Shown here: positions 23,096 through 34,660 of the stretch, piece after piece
Layout of the letters: every line of letters begins with the position of its first letter
Position numbering within the stretch: the stretch's first letter is position 1
Assembly: GCA_022266195.1 (NCBI GenBank)
Contig: WHVY01000001.1
Location: 21,328,001 to 21,392,000, forward strand
DNA: 64,000 nucleotides
From: Tetranychus cinnabarinus
Taxonomy: Eukaryota; Arthropoda; Arachnida; Trombidiformes; Tetranychidae
Direction of reading: 5' to 3'
The notes under the pieces: generated by a model
What the model was told of the DNA's origin: nothing
The model's input: the letters and a program-made list of their open reading frames with translations, nothing else
Database searches by the model: none
Position numbers and translations under genes: made by a program

Positions 23096-26000
23096 TTAGT
23101 GGCGACTAATACTAAGAGTTGATAATCTTTCCTTGACTCCACGATGAAGACCATCAGGACTTTTATAAACCTTTTTACAATAAACCATGAGAGTGGCAAA
23201 TGTTACGATAAGAAGAATGCCAAGAAGACCAATGTAATAAAGAAATGAAATTGGGTTTTTAGCCATTAAAGTAGCTGCAAGTGCAGGATGAGCAGATTCC
23301 CCGAGAACTCCAGGAATGAAAATAATCGGCGATATTTTTCCAGTAATAACAATGTGCTTCGATAGCATTCCATATGAAGCTGAAAACATTGGAGATATTC
23401 CTACACCTAACAGAATGAACCCAATCCAAATGCAGACTTCGTAGGTATTTGCCCAAGGAACGCAAATTAAAACACCAATAATCATGAAAAGCGTATTCAT
23501 GAGCAGCAATTTTACTTCTGATGTAACAAATGTTAGTGGAATGAAGATTAACCGATAAAAGGAGAAACAAGACCAGAAAACAGTGGCAAGTAAAACACCG
23601 GTCTTTTTGTCCATATGAAGAGCAGATTTGACTGAAAATGAAGCTCCAAGCGAACCTAATAAATTACAAAAATCATTAATTGCAAGATCACAATTCTAAT
23701 TTAATGGACGCCAACATTTAGTACTTACCAAGGACTGCCTCTAAACTGATCGTCAGATGACTTATGAGCGCTATTAAAGTGATTCCTCCGTAAACTTTCC
23801 ATGGAGCCCATTTTTGTTTCGTATCGGTGTTTATTTGCTTGTTGCTTGTTTTGTTTTGTGAGCTTCTCTCTTTCAAATATACATAACCTAATGGAAAAGC
23901 GATAGTCATTGATATTGCACCAATAATCATGAAGGCATATTGTGCCTTCACGTCATTCGATAACGGTTTGATATTGATCAGCTCAAGGATTGGATCTGAA
24001 TATGTTTCATTTGTTGGTGTTTGGATAATTATCTCGTCCTGTTCTGGTATTAAGAATGGTCGACATATAATTGGAGTTACAAGTGAACCGATTCCCCACG
24101 ACATGTGTAAAGCTTGAAGCCAATTTGTACATAAATCTTTCCATGTGTCCACAATTAATGTATTACAAACTATATTGTAATATGATTAAAGAAATTGTCA
24201 GAGCTACAAATTCAATAAGTTACAAGTTTATTTACAACTGAAGAATGCATTGTTAATAAAAAGACACAATGAGTAAAAACGGGTGAAAGTCAATTTTCTT
24301 TCAAATTTAGACTCTATGGGTTTGTAGCAACATGAAAATAAATCTATTTGCGCGATTCAAAGTTTTCTCCGAAAAACAGTTCTCGAGAAAATCGGGTTCG
24401 AAGTTGAAACTTGCAAAGCTTTTATTCCAATAATGGAATCAAATTTTTTCATGAAACTTATAGTAAGGATTCGTCTTTTGATGATCAACCAGGAAATATA
24501 TTCATTTTGAAAAATAAAACTTTTCTTTTCCTATAAAACAGGTTAGTTCGATTTGCATTTGAACAGATCGCTTTCTGTAATTGTAAGAGATAGCGGAATG
24601 AAACTTGTTATTCGTCCACAAAAATTGTTGCCTCAAATTATGGATTGAATGATTTTATCAATTATTCAATAGTTCTCTTGATTTTGGCCATTGGCCTTAA
24701 AACTTTGAGACTCGATATTTCGATTATGGTAGCATCTACAGTCATCATTCTTTGATTAATATGATTCTTCACTAATTAATAGTTTGATGCAACTTAGAAA
24801 CTTTCTTTTAGCGTATTTGGTTCATGATTATTAGGCTGTAAATGTATGAGAACAATCTATTTAACAAAATAGTTTCATATTAACCCATTTCTTGGTAAAT
24901 AAACCAATTTTCTGGTTAGACTTCAAGATGCAATGTAAAGAGTGTTGCAGAAGACGCGAATATTTGATTCAAGAGTTGGGCCTTAGTAAGTTTGTAGAGG
25001 CATGAAAACTGAGTCCGTTGGTGCTATCAAATAATTAATCCAATGTACAGTTTTTGAGAAAATCGAGGTCAAACTTGAAACTTCGATCACCTTTTGTTCA
25101 GCTATGGAAGTAGGTTTTTTGCTGAAACTCATTTAGCTTATGTTATTGTTGGCGAGCAATCAGAAAATGGTCTTATTTTGAGGAATAACATTTTATTGTT
25201 TTCGTAAAATTGATAAGTTCGATTTTCATTCAAATCGACTTTATTCAATAACCGTGTGAGTTAAAGAGCTGAAAGTTATTACACACCGATAAAAATTGTT
25301 GCTTCCTATCATGGATTGAATATTTTCAACAGTTAAGCAACAGTTCTCTTAAATTTGGCCATTGGCCTTTAAACTTTGAGTCTGAATATTTCGAGAATGG
25401 TGGCACCTAAAGTTATCATTCTTTCGACAAACATTCAATTTTACCATGGGCTAAAACATTATATGATTCAATACCGAATAAAATCTGAGTTAATTCATTC
25501 AATAATGAAGATCCTTTTAACGCAAAAGATTTGTGTATAGCTTTATAAATCAAGTCTCAAATCTGACAACAAAAGTAATACAATGGCGTAACTTTTTTTG
25601 TAGGCTCCTGAATGGTTTTTTGTTTCAATATATTATAGCCCATAATTAAAACTAATGTTTACTCAAAAACGATGATTGTAGATGATATCGATACCGAAAT
25701 ATTCAGACTCAAAGTTTAAAGGCCAATGGCCAAAATTAAGAGAACTGTTGCTTAACTGTTGAAAATATTCAATCCATGATAGGAAGCAACAATTTTTATC
25801 GGTGTGTAATAACTTTCAGCTCTTTAACTCACACGGTTATTGAATAAAGTCGATTTGAATGAAAATCGAACTTATCAATTTTACGAAAACAATAAAATGT
25901 TATTCCTCAAAATAAGACCATTTTCTGATTGCTCGCCAACAATAACATAAGCTAAATGAGTTTCAGCAAAAAACCTACTTCCATAGCTGAACAAAAGGTG

Positions 26001-27499
26001 ATCGAAGTTTCAAGTTTGACCTCGATTTTCTCAAAAACTGTACATTGGATTAATTATTTGATAGCACCAACGGACTCAGTTTTCATGCCTCTACAAACTT
26101 ACTAAGGCCCAACTCTTGAATCAAATATTCGCGTCTTCTGCAACACTCTTTACATTGCATCTTGAAGTCTAACCAGAAAATTGGTTTATTTACCAAGAAA
26201 TGGGTTAATATGAAACTATTTTGTTAAATAGATTGTTCTCATACATTTACAGCCTAATAATCATGAACCAAATACGCTAAAAGAAAGTTTCTAAGTTGCA
26301 TCAAACTATTAATTAGTGAAGAATCATATTAATCAAAGAATGATGACTGTAGATGCTACCATAATCGAAATATCGAGTCTCAAAGTTTTAAGGCCAATGG
26401 CCAAAATCAAGAGAACTATTGAATAATTGATAAAATCATTCAATCCATAATTTGAGGCAACAATTTTTGTGGACGAATAACAAGTTTCATTCCGCTATCT
26501 CTTACAATTACAGAAAGCGATCTGTTCAAATGCAAATCGAACTAACCTGTTTTATAGGAAAAGAAAAGTTTTATTTTTCAAAATGAATATATTTCCTGGT
26601 TGATCATCAAAAGACGAATCCTTACTATAAGTTTCATGAAAAAATTTGATTCCATTATTGGAATAAAAGCTTTGCAAGTTTCAACTTCGAACCCGATTTT
26701 CTCGAGAACTGTTTTTCGGAGAAATCTTTTTATTTAAAGGGAAAGATTCATTTTTATGTCGCTACAAATCTATAGAGTCTTAATCTGAAAGAAATCAATT
26801 TTTACCTGTTCTAGACTATTTGTTTCAGGCATTGATGGCAATTTGTGCATAAATGTGACAATAGTGTTTATTGTGTCTTTTTACACAATAACTTAACAAC
26901 CCTAACAAGGCAAAGCAACGACTCGCCTAAACCGATGTGTATCTCAGCAATCACTCGCTCTACAGATGAAGCCCATTCACCTACTAATAGTAACTATTAA
27001 TTGTATTTAAATTGTTTTATGCATTAACTGAATTCCCTGGTAAATCTTAGAAAATCAATGGTCACTTACGCACTTCGGCGATACCATGTCCTATGCCAGC
27101 AATAAACAAAAAGCAAGCGACATACTCAAACTGTTTGAAGTTTGTAGCAGCTCCAAGAAAAATGCCAGAAATCAAATTACAAACACAAAGAACTAGAGAT
27201 CGATTGAATTTTTGGCCAATTACCCCAGCTATTGAACAATGAGATTAACAAATTACATGAGTAAAAATATTTCAATGGACATTTGACTTACTAAAAGCTG
27301 ATCCAACAATGTGACCAGCACTTCGAACTGGAATCAAATAGGAAACTTTTGCGAAGTCAACATCTAAACTTATTTGTAAATCAAGTAAACTTGAACCAAG
27401 AAGCGTTGTTGACGATCCCACACATGCAAAAGTAAAATAGATAAGAAAAGATTTGAATATTCTGAATTTATTGTCACAAATGAAACGGGCGACTTTCAT
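23096..27499 (-). CDS. MFS transporter, MFSD4/sodium-dependent glucose transporter 1-like, copy 2, 455 aa
   Basis: Four exons: 27292-27499, 27070-27228, 23729-24169 and 23096-23655. Exon lengths 208, 159, 441 and 560 compare with 208, 159, 435 and 560 in copy 1, with the same phases. All splice sites and the frame are intact, giving 456 codons. The family signatures are present: LLGSSLLDL, GVIGQKFNRS, WLQALHMSWGIG, GVLGESAHPAL. Of the last 172 residues I count 11 differences from copy 1. Exon 3 is far more divergent, mainly in the cytosolic loop, which has two extra codons. The second intron is 2900 nt instead of 88 because it holds a long inverted repeat (24364-26724). The role should equal that of copy 1, a polytopic solute carrier of unknown substrate. 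Whether the enlarged intron is spliced efficiently is not known. Confidence 0.85.
24364..25393 (+). repeat. Left arm of 1030-nt inverted repeat
   Basis: Pairs with 25695-26724. Both arms are exactly 1030 nt, so there are no net indels. By eye I found one mismatch (CTTAAATTTGG here versus CTTAATTTTGG in the reverse complement of the right arm). Inside the arm are two diverged tandem units offset by about 670 nt. Unit A starts near 24310 and unit B near 24980; both contain GTTTGTAG, a GAGAAAATCG block and GGCCATTGGCC. Confidence 0.92.
25394..25694. other. Spacer (loop) of the inverted repeat
   Basis: The 301-nt non-palindromic centre between the arms. No coding frame seen. It prevents immediate cruciform collapse at the centre and would be the terminal loop of a transcribed hairpin. 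Confidence 0.85.
25695..26724 (-). repeat. Right arm of 1030-nt inverted repeat
   Basis: Reverse complement of the left arm, carrying the same B and A sub-units in mirrored order (A-B-loop-B'-A'). Its outer end is diverged from the left flank beyond 26724. Confidence 0.92.
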
Positions 27500-29627
27500 G
27501 TTAATCTAATAACACAGAGTTTCAAGCTAAGCACAAAAATATAAAAACCATCTTCAATAATCTCTTTTACTTCATGGAAACACTAACGGTGTAACTTGTT
27601 CATTCCTCTCGCCTGATTGATTACACGCATGGACGATTTCATGCCTGTGTAATTTCCGATTTTGCCTTGAACGCTTCATCATTTTGTTTTGTTCATTTTG
27701 CTTAAATATTCATAATTGATTTACTTGTTTCAAATCCATGAATACGTGTGTTGCTTGATTAAAGAGATGCTGGTTTACAGAAGGAGTCTTCATATTCATG
27801 TTTTGACGTTCATTTGATACAAATTTGTTTTCAAAATTAGTTTCATTCAATTTCAATTCTCATTGAGATAGATCTTGAAAGATCAAGTGAAAATCGGTGA
27901 GAACCAGAATTTGTATTGTGAGATATTGTGTGCTTGATATTGATAGATTATGATGCTACATGATGATGGTTGTGAACAGATTGACTAATTATTATATTAT
28001 TATACAAGACTATTCAGTCAATGGTGGTAACGCATTATTAGAGCAATTAAGATCAAAATTAAAGTGTCATTAGTTCCATACATCAGTCAATTTTGATCAA
28101 AATGTTTATTTTTCAAATTAAACTTAATGCTATTCTAAATGCAAAAATTGAAACTTTTTCTTTGACAGCTAAATGAGTTTTTTAATCAACTTAAAATATA
28201 TGAATCAGAATTCAGCCTTTTCTTGATATTACAGGGCACTTCAGTCAAATAGCCGATTATAAATTGCTAATAAATTTTGTGCTTTCCTCGAATTAAACAA
28301 TTTCCTTCTTTTTAATCAAACATAATAAATTGATGTGAGCTTTGATGCGATGATCCATTGCGAGCTGTGAACTATCATTCAGATTTAATTCACTTCCAAA
28401 TTTTACCTTTGAAACGCGTTGGCAATAATAATGAAATTCAAAGTAAATCTTTTAGCTGTTAAATTTCCGACTTCAAGTCTATGTACATAATCGCGTTTAA
28501 ACTAAAATTAATTACTACAGTTCACGAAATTAAGGATACTTTTAGCATTCAATTCATCAGAAAAGTGCTATCTTTGACTTTCTATCAAAATATTTTTAAT
28601 ATCCCTACAAAAGCCGTTAATTTTTGTTTTAAATTTACTCCGAGATTTTATTTCGGATCCTTTACTTTACTCGATTTGAGTAAAGAGCCTGATTATCTTA
28701 TAATTTAAAGCACAAGCACGTTTAGACCACCGAAAAGTCAATAAGCGAGTATTATCGAACCGTTTCCGAAGATCATCCAAGTTGGATAATCTAACCCGAA
28801 GTGTAAAATTTACTAAACCAACTAAGCCGACTTGAATTTCAAGGATTGTCTGCGAAAATGGTTTCAATTAAAAAAGTAAATGAAAGTGGAAAAGAGTTGA
28901 ACAATTTTGTAATCTTAATTTACACACTTTTTCGTTTCATGTTGTTTCATTAATTAATAATAATTCAACTCTACAATGCGCAGGTAATAATCAAAAAATA
29001 TCTAATAGTCAAGATAATGAGTAAGGTGAAGACAGAAAGAAAGAAAGAAAGAGGAAGAAGTATGCAAAGCTTCATAGCAAAGAATGAGTGAAATGGATAT
29101 ATTTGATTGTGATTGCATTGATTGTTAATCATTATGGTATCAATTATTGTTTTTATATCAATAATATGAAGATGGGGGTGAAGATGAACATGATGATGGT
29201 AATGGCGATGGTGATGACAATGGTGAAGATGAAGGTGAGAATGATTATGTTGTTGATATGTTTGAAAATGTAATTCATCACTTTTTTTCTTTCGATATTA
29301 ATTTGATGTTTAATGTGAAATTATTAACTTCATCATATTATCTTGTATTTTTGTCAACTTCGTTGAGCATTGATTTTAATTAGTGAATTGATTTCTCCAA
29401 AAAAAACAACTTTGTTTGGCTGCATTAATAAACTAAAAACAGACTAGAGTCTCAGGATAGATAAATTGTTTAAGGGTTTTCATTATTGAGTTTTGTCTCA
29501 TGAAGTGTTGTCAATCTTGCTTTATCTCAATCCATAATGAGATTTTTATCCAATAAAAACAGCTCGAATGATTAAAGCAAAAGGTTTAAATCTGGAAATC
29601 CTTTGTCCAACTAACGATTTCAATTCA
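27500..29627. other. Intergenic between MFS copy 2 and FoxP
   Basis: About 2.1 kb without a recognisable gene. Contains the upstream flank of MFS copy 2, a (GAAA)n microsatellite at 29035-29053 and a GATGATGATGG-rich stretch around 29165-29245 whose open frame is simple-sequence artefact. Confidence 0.45.
29035..29053 (+). repeat. (GAAA)n microsatellite
   Basis: Short tandem run of GAAA, about 4.5 units. Confidence 0.8.
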
Positions 29628-29633
29628 TTTATT
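29628..29633 (-). other. Candidate poly(A) signal of FoxP (AATAAA)
   Basis: Minus-strand AATAAA about 344 nt past the FoxP stop codon, which would give a moderate 3' UTR. Confidence 0.45.
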
Positions 29634-29976
29634 GTATCTGTTTGTTCCATATTCAACCAAATGTTGAAATTTCGTCCCACTTTAAATTATTGTTGCGCGA
29701 TTGAAGGCATTCAGTGTTAACTTGATAAGTGTATTTGTATCAATTAGTGCGATTAATAATTTTGATGATGACTTCAGGGTTACTAATCAAAATAACGTTT
29801 GCTTGTTTAATTAAACGTTTGGCTATGTCTTGAAGATTTAGTTGCTTTGATGATGTAGATGATTCAATTATGGTAATTTTGTTGTTCCCAATTGTTTCGA
29901 AGAAAGACTTAGCAAAAATGACGTTGATTAGATGATAGTGTTGAAAAATGTTGGCCCATCCAAACATTACAAAAAT

Positions 29977-32900
29977 TTACTTGTCAACGTTTCTTTCTTC
30001 GGAAGCATTACTTTGTTTAAATCCTAAATCGAGTCCTTCCAGTTTGGTTTGCCGACCATAACCTATTTCGTCTAGATCATCTTCTTCCAAATCAGGATCA
30101 TCATCTTCGCCTTCTTCTCGATACTCTCTATGTTCATCATCTTTGTCCATTACTGAAAATCGGCCACCTGTTGTATCCATCTCATTACCGGTGATATCAT
30201 TACAATCACTTGGACTTGGGCTTGGACTTGGGCTTCGGTTAATGGTTACTCTTAAATCTTGTACTTCTCCAGTGTCTCCATCATAATCATCAATTTCTTG
30301 ATCATAGTCTCCGGTATCCACATCATCATCATAATCAGCACCATCCATGAAATCATTTTCTTCATTGGATAAATTATGAAAATCTCCGGGTCTTTGAGGA
30401 CTAACGGATGTAGGTCTTGATAAAGGACCGTTAACAATGTTGCGTAAAAAGGTTGGAAGCGTACTATTCTCAGATAAAGATGCATTGAAATTTGAACTGA
30501 ATTGATTTTCACCGAGTAGATTAGATCCTTTCGATGAGATATTAGCAACTTGACGTAAATTTTCCAGGCTTAATTGACTACCATTTTGACTAGAAGAATA
30601 AATGAGAAATGAAAGTAAAAATTAATAATTTGGCAATTAAAATATAATCTTTAATAGACTATTGTGATAAAATTTAAATTTACCCTGAAGATGACGAGGA
30701 AGAAGATGTTGTTGAAAGTCTTTCTTGTAATCTTTGAGGTCTACGTTTATAAAATTCAAGTTCATCAACAGTCCAAACAGCGCCTTTAACATTTTCCACT
30801 CTCATAAAACATTTGTGAAGACTTAAATTGTGCCGAACAGCATTCTAGAGGAAAATTAAAAATATTTATTAGAAATGCAATTTCGATTAAGTTTATGACA
30901 ATCCAATATATTTATCATCAGTAAATTTGGTTTGAATAGGATATTTAAACGACAAAATATCCTAATTTGAAGTTGAATCGAGGTGAGTGAAATTGAATTG
31001 ATTGATTGTACTCATTGGAAACTGTTTAACTGAGAATCATTATGAGAAGTTGTTTGATTAGTAACTGTTAATTATAAGTTAACGTCAATTGTGCTGATAC
31101 ATCATCATCATCAAAATCAACAATTCAACAAACAAAAAACCTAAAAATAATCAACAAGAAATAAAAAAAAGGAAATGTTCAACAACAGTTGCTAAGAGAT
31201 GGAAAGTAAAATCAACATAAAACGGCAAGAGATAAAATAAACTTCACTAAAATGATTGCAGCCGAAGAGAAAATAGAAAGAGAAATTCATGACAACATCA
31301 ACAAACAAATGAAAAATACATCATCAGTTAATGAAGATTTGCGCTATCATTTATAATGATAGGGTATAAACAAAAGAAAAACAAACAGCATAATTTGATT
31401 CAGTTGGAAACAATTGAAAGACAATAAGTTTAGACGTAAACAAAAATAGTCGATTTGCTGATTTGGAAAATGATGTTAATGATGATGGCGATGATGATAT
31501 TGATGATACTGATGATAGTTAACAAAGAAAAATATTTTGATTAACCCCTTACTTTCCAAGTAGCAGCATTTCTCCGGAAGAAGCAAAATGTATTCTGAAA
31601 CCAATTATAGATCTCATTGAGTGTAAGTTGTTTTTCAGGAGCCTCGATGATAGCCTGGAAAGAAGATAATTACAAGCAATTAGCAATTAAATTAATTCAT
31701 AAAAGAAGGCGCAGAGGCATATAAAAGCGTAAATGTTATTCATTTGATTTTTTAAGAAGGCTCGTTGAATCACCAAAGATTCAAAGTTCATGAAGCAAAT
31801 GAAATACTTTTAAGCTTTGCATCAGAGAACAGATTGAATTTTAACAAAATTTGAATGACATTGGACTATTCAAATGATATACCAACGATAATGTTGACCC
31901 TGGAGGTGATAAAATTATTCCTTACCTGTCTAATAAGAGATGCATATGTAAATGGAGGTCGAACATCAGCATTTTTATAAAATTCTCTATTACGATTGAT
32001 TTCTGGAATAGGAATAAATGAAATACAAATTAATTTGATGTAAAATCAATTGAGACTCTAAGAAAATACCTTCAGTTATATCTAAATTGTTTCTTTCAGC
32101 AATACGACGACGAGCTGGTGAATCAGGTAATGACGATGAATTACTATTGTTATTTAACAACGATTCTCCATTACAGCTACCCAAGCCAGTGATGGATAAA
32201 TCACGAGGTGCACTTTTATCACTTAACCTTCGTCTACCAGGTCCATGTGAACCACTGGTCATATTATTGTTACTATTGGTAGAGTTATTGATACTATTGG
32301 CTGTAACTGTTGTGGTCGTCGAAGAGGAAGAGGTAGAATTGAAAATATTTGGAATGGATGGCGAACCTGTTAACTTTGCGTTATTAGGAGACGGTGGAGA
32401 TTTAGTGACAAATGATGTCGGGCTACTAGATGTGGCAGCGGCGGCGGCAGCAGCGGCAGCAGCAGCAGCTATCATATTACTCATTGAACTAGTGGGAAGT
32501 GTTGTAGCTATAGGAGGACTTGACATGGATGGTTTAGTAGTGGTTACGGGAGAGAGCGCTCCTTGGATGGTTAAACCGTTACTAGCTACAGTTGATGATG
32601 GTAATGGTGAAGACGGCGAAGCTGTAGATAAACGGTGTGAATGATGTGCTCCTAACCCACTAGGCAAATGATGACCATGAGGTACACCATTAACTTCCAT
32701 TAAACTCCTTTTTCCACTAAACATTTTATCTCCTTCCATTGGTTCATCTCCGTCATCCGTTGACTGATCACGATCGTCTCTATTTAAATCTGATTTACTA
32801 TCCATCATAAACTGTATAAATTATGGGGCAGAAGGGAAAAAAGAGAAGAGATTGTTAGCTTGATTTAAATTGAAAGGTAATTACGAGTAGGTTAACTTAC

Positions 32901-34427
32901 GGGTGAACAAGGTATTTTAGGTGTTGATGCACTAACAGCAGCAGCTGCTGCAGCACTTAGATTTAACGTGTTTAGCTGAGCTCGATGTTTGAGATGAAGA
33001 TGATGCATCATCGCAGTTAAGCGTTCTTTTTCCTTAAATAATTGTATCTCCAATTGTTGTACCACTTGCATTTGAACTCGAGCTTGAGCTGTTGACCTAT
33101 CATCTAAACCATGTTCTAGACTGAGGTGTTTAACGAATGAATTGTAATCAATGCAAACTGCTTCACATCCAGGCCATTTACACAATCCCTTGCCGAATAA
33201 GATTTTTAAATAATCTGATTCCTCAATTGTCGGCATTGAACCACTAACTCCTTCATTACCTCCTCCAGCGGCGGCAGCAGCGGCAGCAGCAGCTGTTGAC
33301 AGAGCTGAAAATGGAGGTGGCGGGGAATCTGATTCTTCAATTTTATCTGCTAATCCACTTAAATGAGGATGTCCAGGGGTGAAACCATTAAACACTTGAT
33401 CACTTCCACCACCATTGAATGATCCGGTAAAACAAGACAAGTTGGCTAAAGATGAAGATATTGTTGGCGTTGCATTGGATCTTGATTTACACGAACTCAA
33501 ACCATTTCTCTTTCTTATAAAATCAAACGTTAATGGATTGAATTCACCGGGTAATGGTGATGAAGTTGCTGTTGATGACAAAGAAGTTGACTTGTTATTA
33601 GTTGCTGAATTTGAAAGAAATAATGGCGAAGGTGATGACAGTGAGGGCGATGAGCTACGATGTACATTTTGTTGATGATTGTTGAGGTGAGGAATATTTA
33701 AGCTGGAATGGAGAGATGATTGGTGGGAACGTTCACCATTTGTTGGTTGCGGTGAAAGTTGATGTTGATTGGTGGATTGTTGCTGTTGCTGGGCTACAGA
33801 CGATTTCCACATTTCATTTAAATAAGGTCCTAAAGATCCAAGAAGATATTGTCGCTGAGATGAAACATGTAACTGGTGCATGATTTGTTGTTGCTGTAAC
33901 TGTAATTGTTGTAACTGTAGTTCCAACTGAACGCGAGTTTTGTTATTTGAAAAAGATCCTCCATTACTGTTATTACTATTACTGTTGTTGTTGTTGTTAT
34001 TGTTGTTGTTACTGTTGTTATGGTTTCCGTTGACTTTGTTACCAATGTGATGAGAAGAAGCAGAAGATGATTTGTTACAATGTGAAGATGAAGTTGATAA
34101 AGATGATGAAGGAGATGAAGAGGAAGAAGACGAAGAAGACGAAGATAACAGTGAACCTGAATTATTGTAACCATTGGCCAGACAAGACATTTGCTGGTAA
34201 ATTGAACTTTGCTGAACCAAGTTCATTTGTAACGTTTCCTGGAGGTGAGGAATTATCGATGAATGATCTGCTGCCGCTGCTACTGCAGCCGCTGCGGCAG
34301 CCGCTGCAGCTGAAGTTGTGGTGGTTAAGGATGACACCGAAGAGGAAGAAGACAAACAAGATGGAGTGGTTGGTGATGAAGATGTTGATTTTAATGGAGT
34401 CGCTGGTTCACTCATCATGACGTCCAT
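29977..34427 (-). CDS. FoxP: FoxP forkhead transcription factor, 1073 aa
   Basis: Six coding exons on the minus strand: 32901-34427, 32070-32811, 31926-32002, 31553-31654, 30684-30844 and 29977-30589. All junctions keep phase (1074 codons). The first in-frame ATG is MDVMMSEP. The N-terminal half is low-complexity (Ser, Asn, Ala, Gln). A C2H2 finger at 416-439 (C416, C421, H434, H439) starts LCKWPGCE. A leucine zipper follows (~448-478, VQMQVVQQLEIQLFKEKE), the dimerisation unit diagnostic of FoxP. The forkhead spans about 770-857: RPPFTYASLIRQ, then QLTLNEIYNWF, FFRRNAATWK and NAVRHNLSLHKCF, ending GAVWTVDE. It is cut by introns after RQ and after TWK. The tail is very acidic (DYDDDVDTGDYDQEIDDYDGD) and includes an (SP)4 run. 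FoxP proteins are nuclear, mostly neural repressors. The donors at 32069 (GTATTT) and 30683 (GTAAAT) are weaker than usual. Confidence 0.93.
32425..32473 (-). repeat. GCN-type poly-alanine tract in FoxP exon 2
   Basis: A run of mixed GCN codons encodes a long alanine stretch following MIA. Similar tracts lie near 33269-33293, 32936-32957 and 34264-34312, so the protein has at least four Ala runs. Mixed codons suggest selection or old expansion, not a fresh microsatellite. Confidence 0.8.
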
Positions 34428-34660
34428 TGAAGTTAGTTCATTCTTCTGGTTACCAGTAAGTTTAAAATTGTGGTTAAAGAAGGTCAAAGAAGAGGTCGAG
34501 ATCAAGACAGTGCCAAAGGAGACCAAAGGAGACCAAAAGAGATACCAAAAGATACCCAGAAAGAGGCCAACAGATTTAAGAAGCCAAAGAAGGAAAGTCA
34601 AGAGGTTCAGAAGATACCAAAAGATTGAAAGAAAGAAAGTGATAATCTATTAGCATGAGA
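34428..34660 (-). other. FoxP 5' leader or upstream splice acceptor
   Basis: On the minus strand a long pyrimidine-rich tract (34480-34630) made of imperfect TTTGGTCTCC/TTTGGTATC repeats runs into GGTAACCAG just before AAGAATGAACTAAC and the ATG at 34427. This looks like a 3' splice site at about 34452, which would mean that the first coding exon is preceded by at least one exon further upstream in the gene-poor region. An unspliced leader is the alternative. Confidence 0.4.

Larger units (their letters stand above)
24255..26890. mobile_element. Long palindromic (foldback) insertion in MFS copy 2 intron
   Basis: The whole inserted segment reads as a palindrome. A near-perfect core (arms 24364-25393 and 25695-26724) is bordered by diverged outer extensions. 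AGACTCTAT...TTTGTAGC on the left (24309 on) matches the reverse complement of 26725-26785, and AAAAAGACACAAT occurs on both sides near 24260 and 26880. No open frame of 60 codons or more lies inside, so it carries no transposase. A foldback-type DNA element, or an element inserted twice head to head, would give this structure. No target duplication was identified. Confidence 0.7.

Noticed and set aside
32087..32644. A 185-codon plus-strand open frame antisense to FoxP exon 2
   Set aside because: It mirrors the Ala/Ser/Thr-rich low-complexity coding sequence of FoxP, has no splice context and resembles no family.
33415..34653. Several plus-strand frames opposite FoxP exon 1
   Set aside because: Shadows of the repeat-rich FoxP coding strand; composition is the complement of Ser/Asn/Gln runs.
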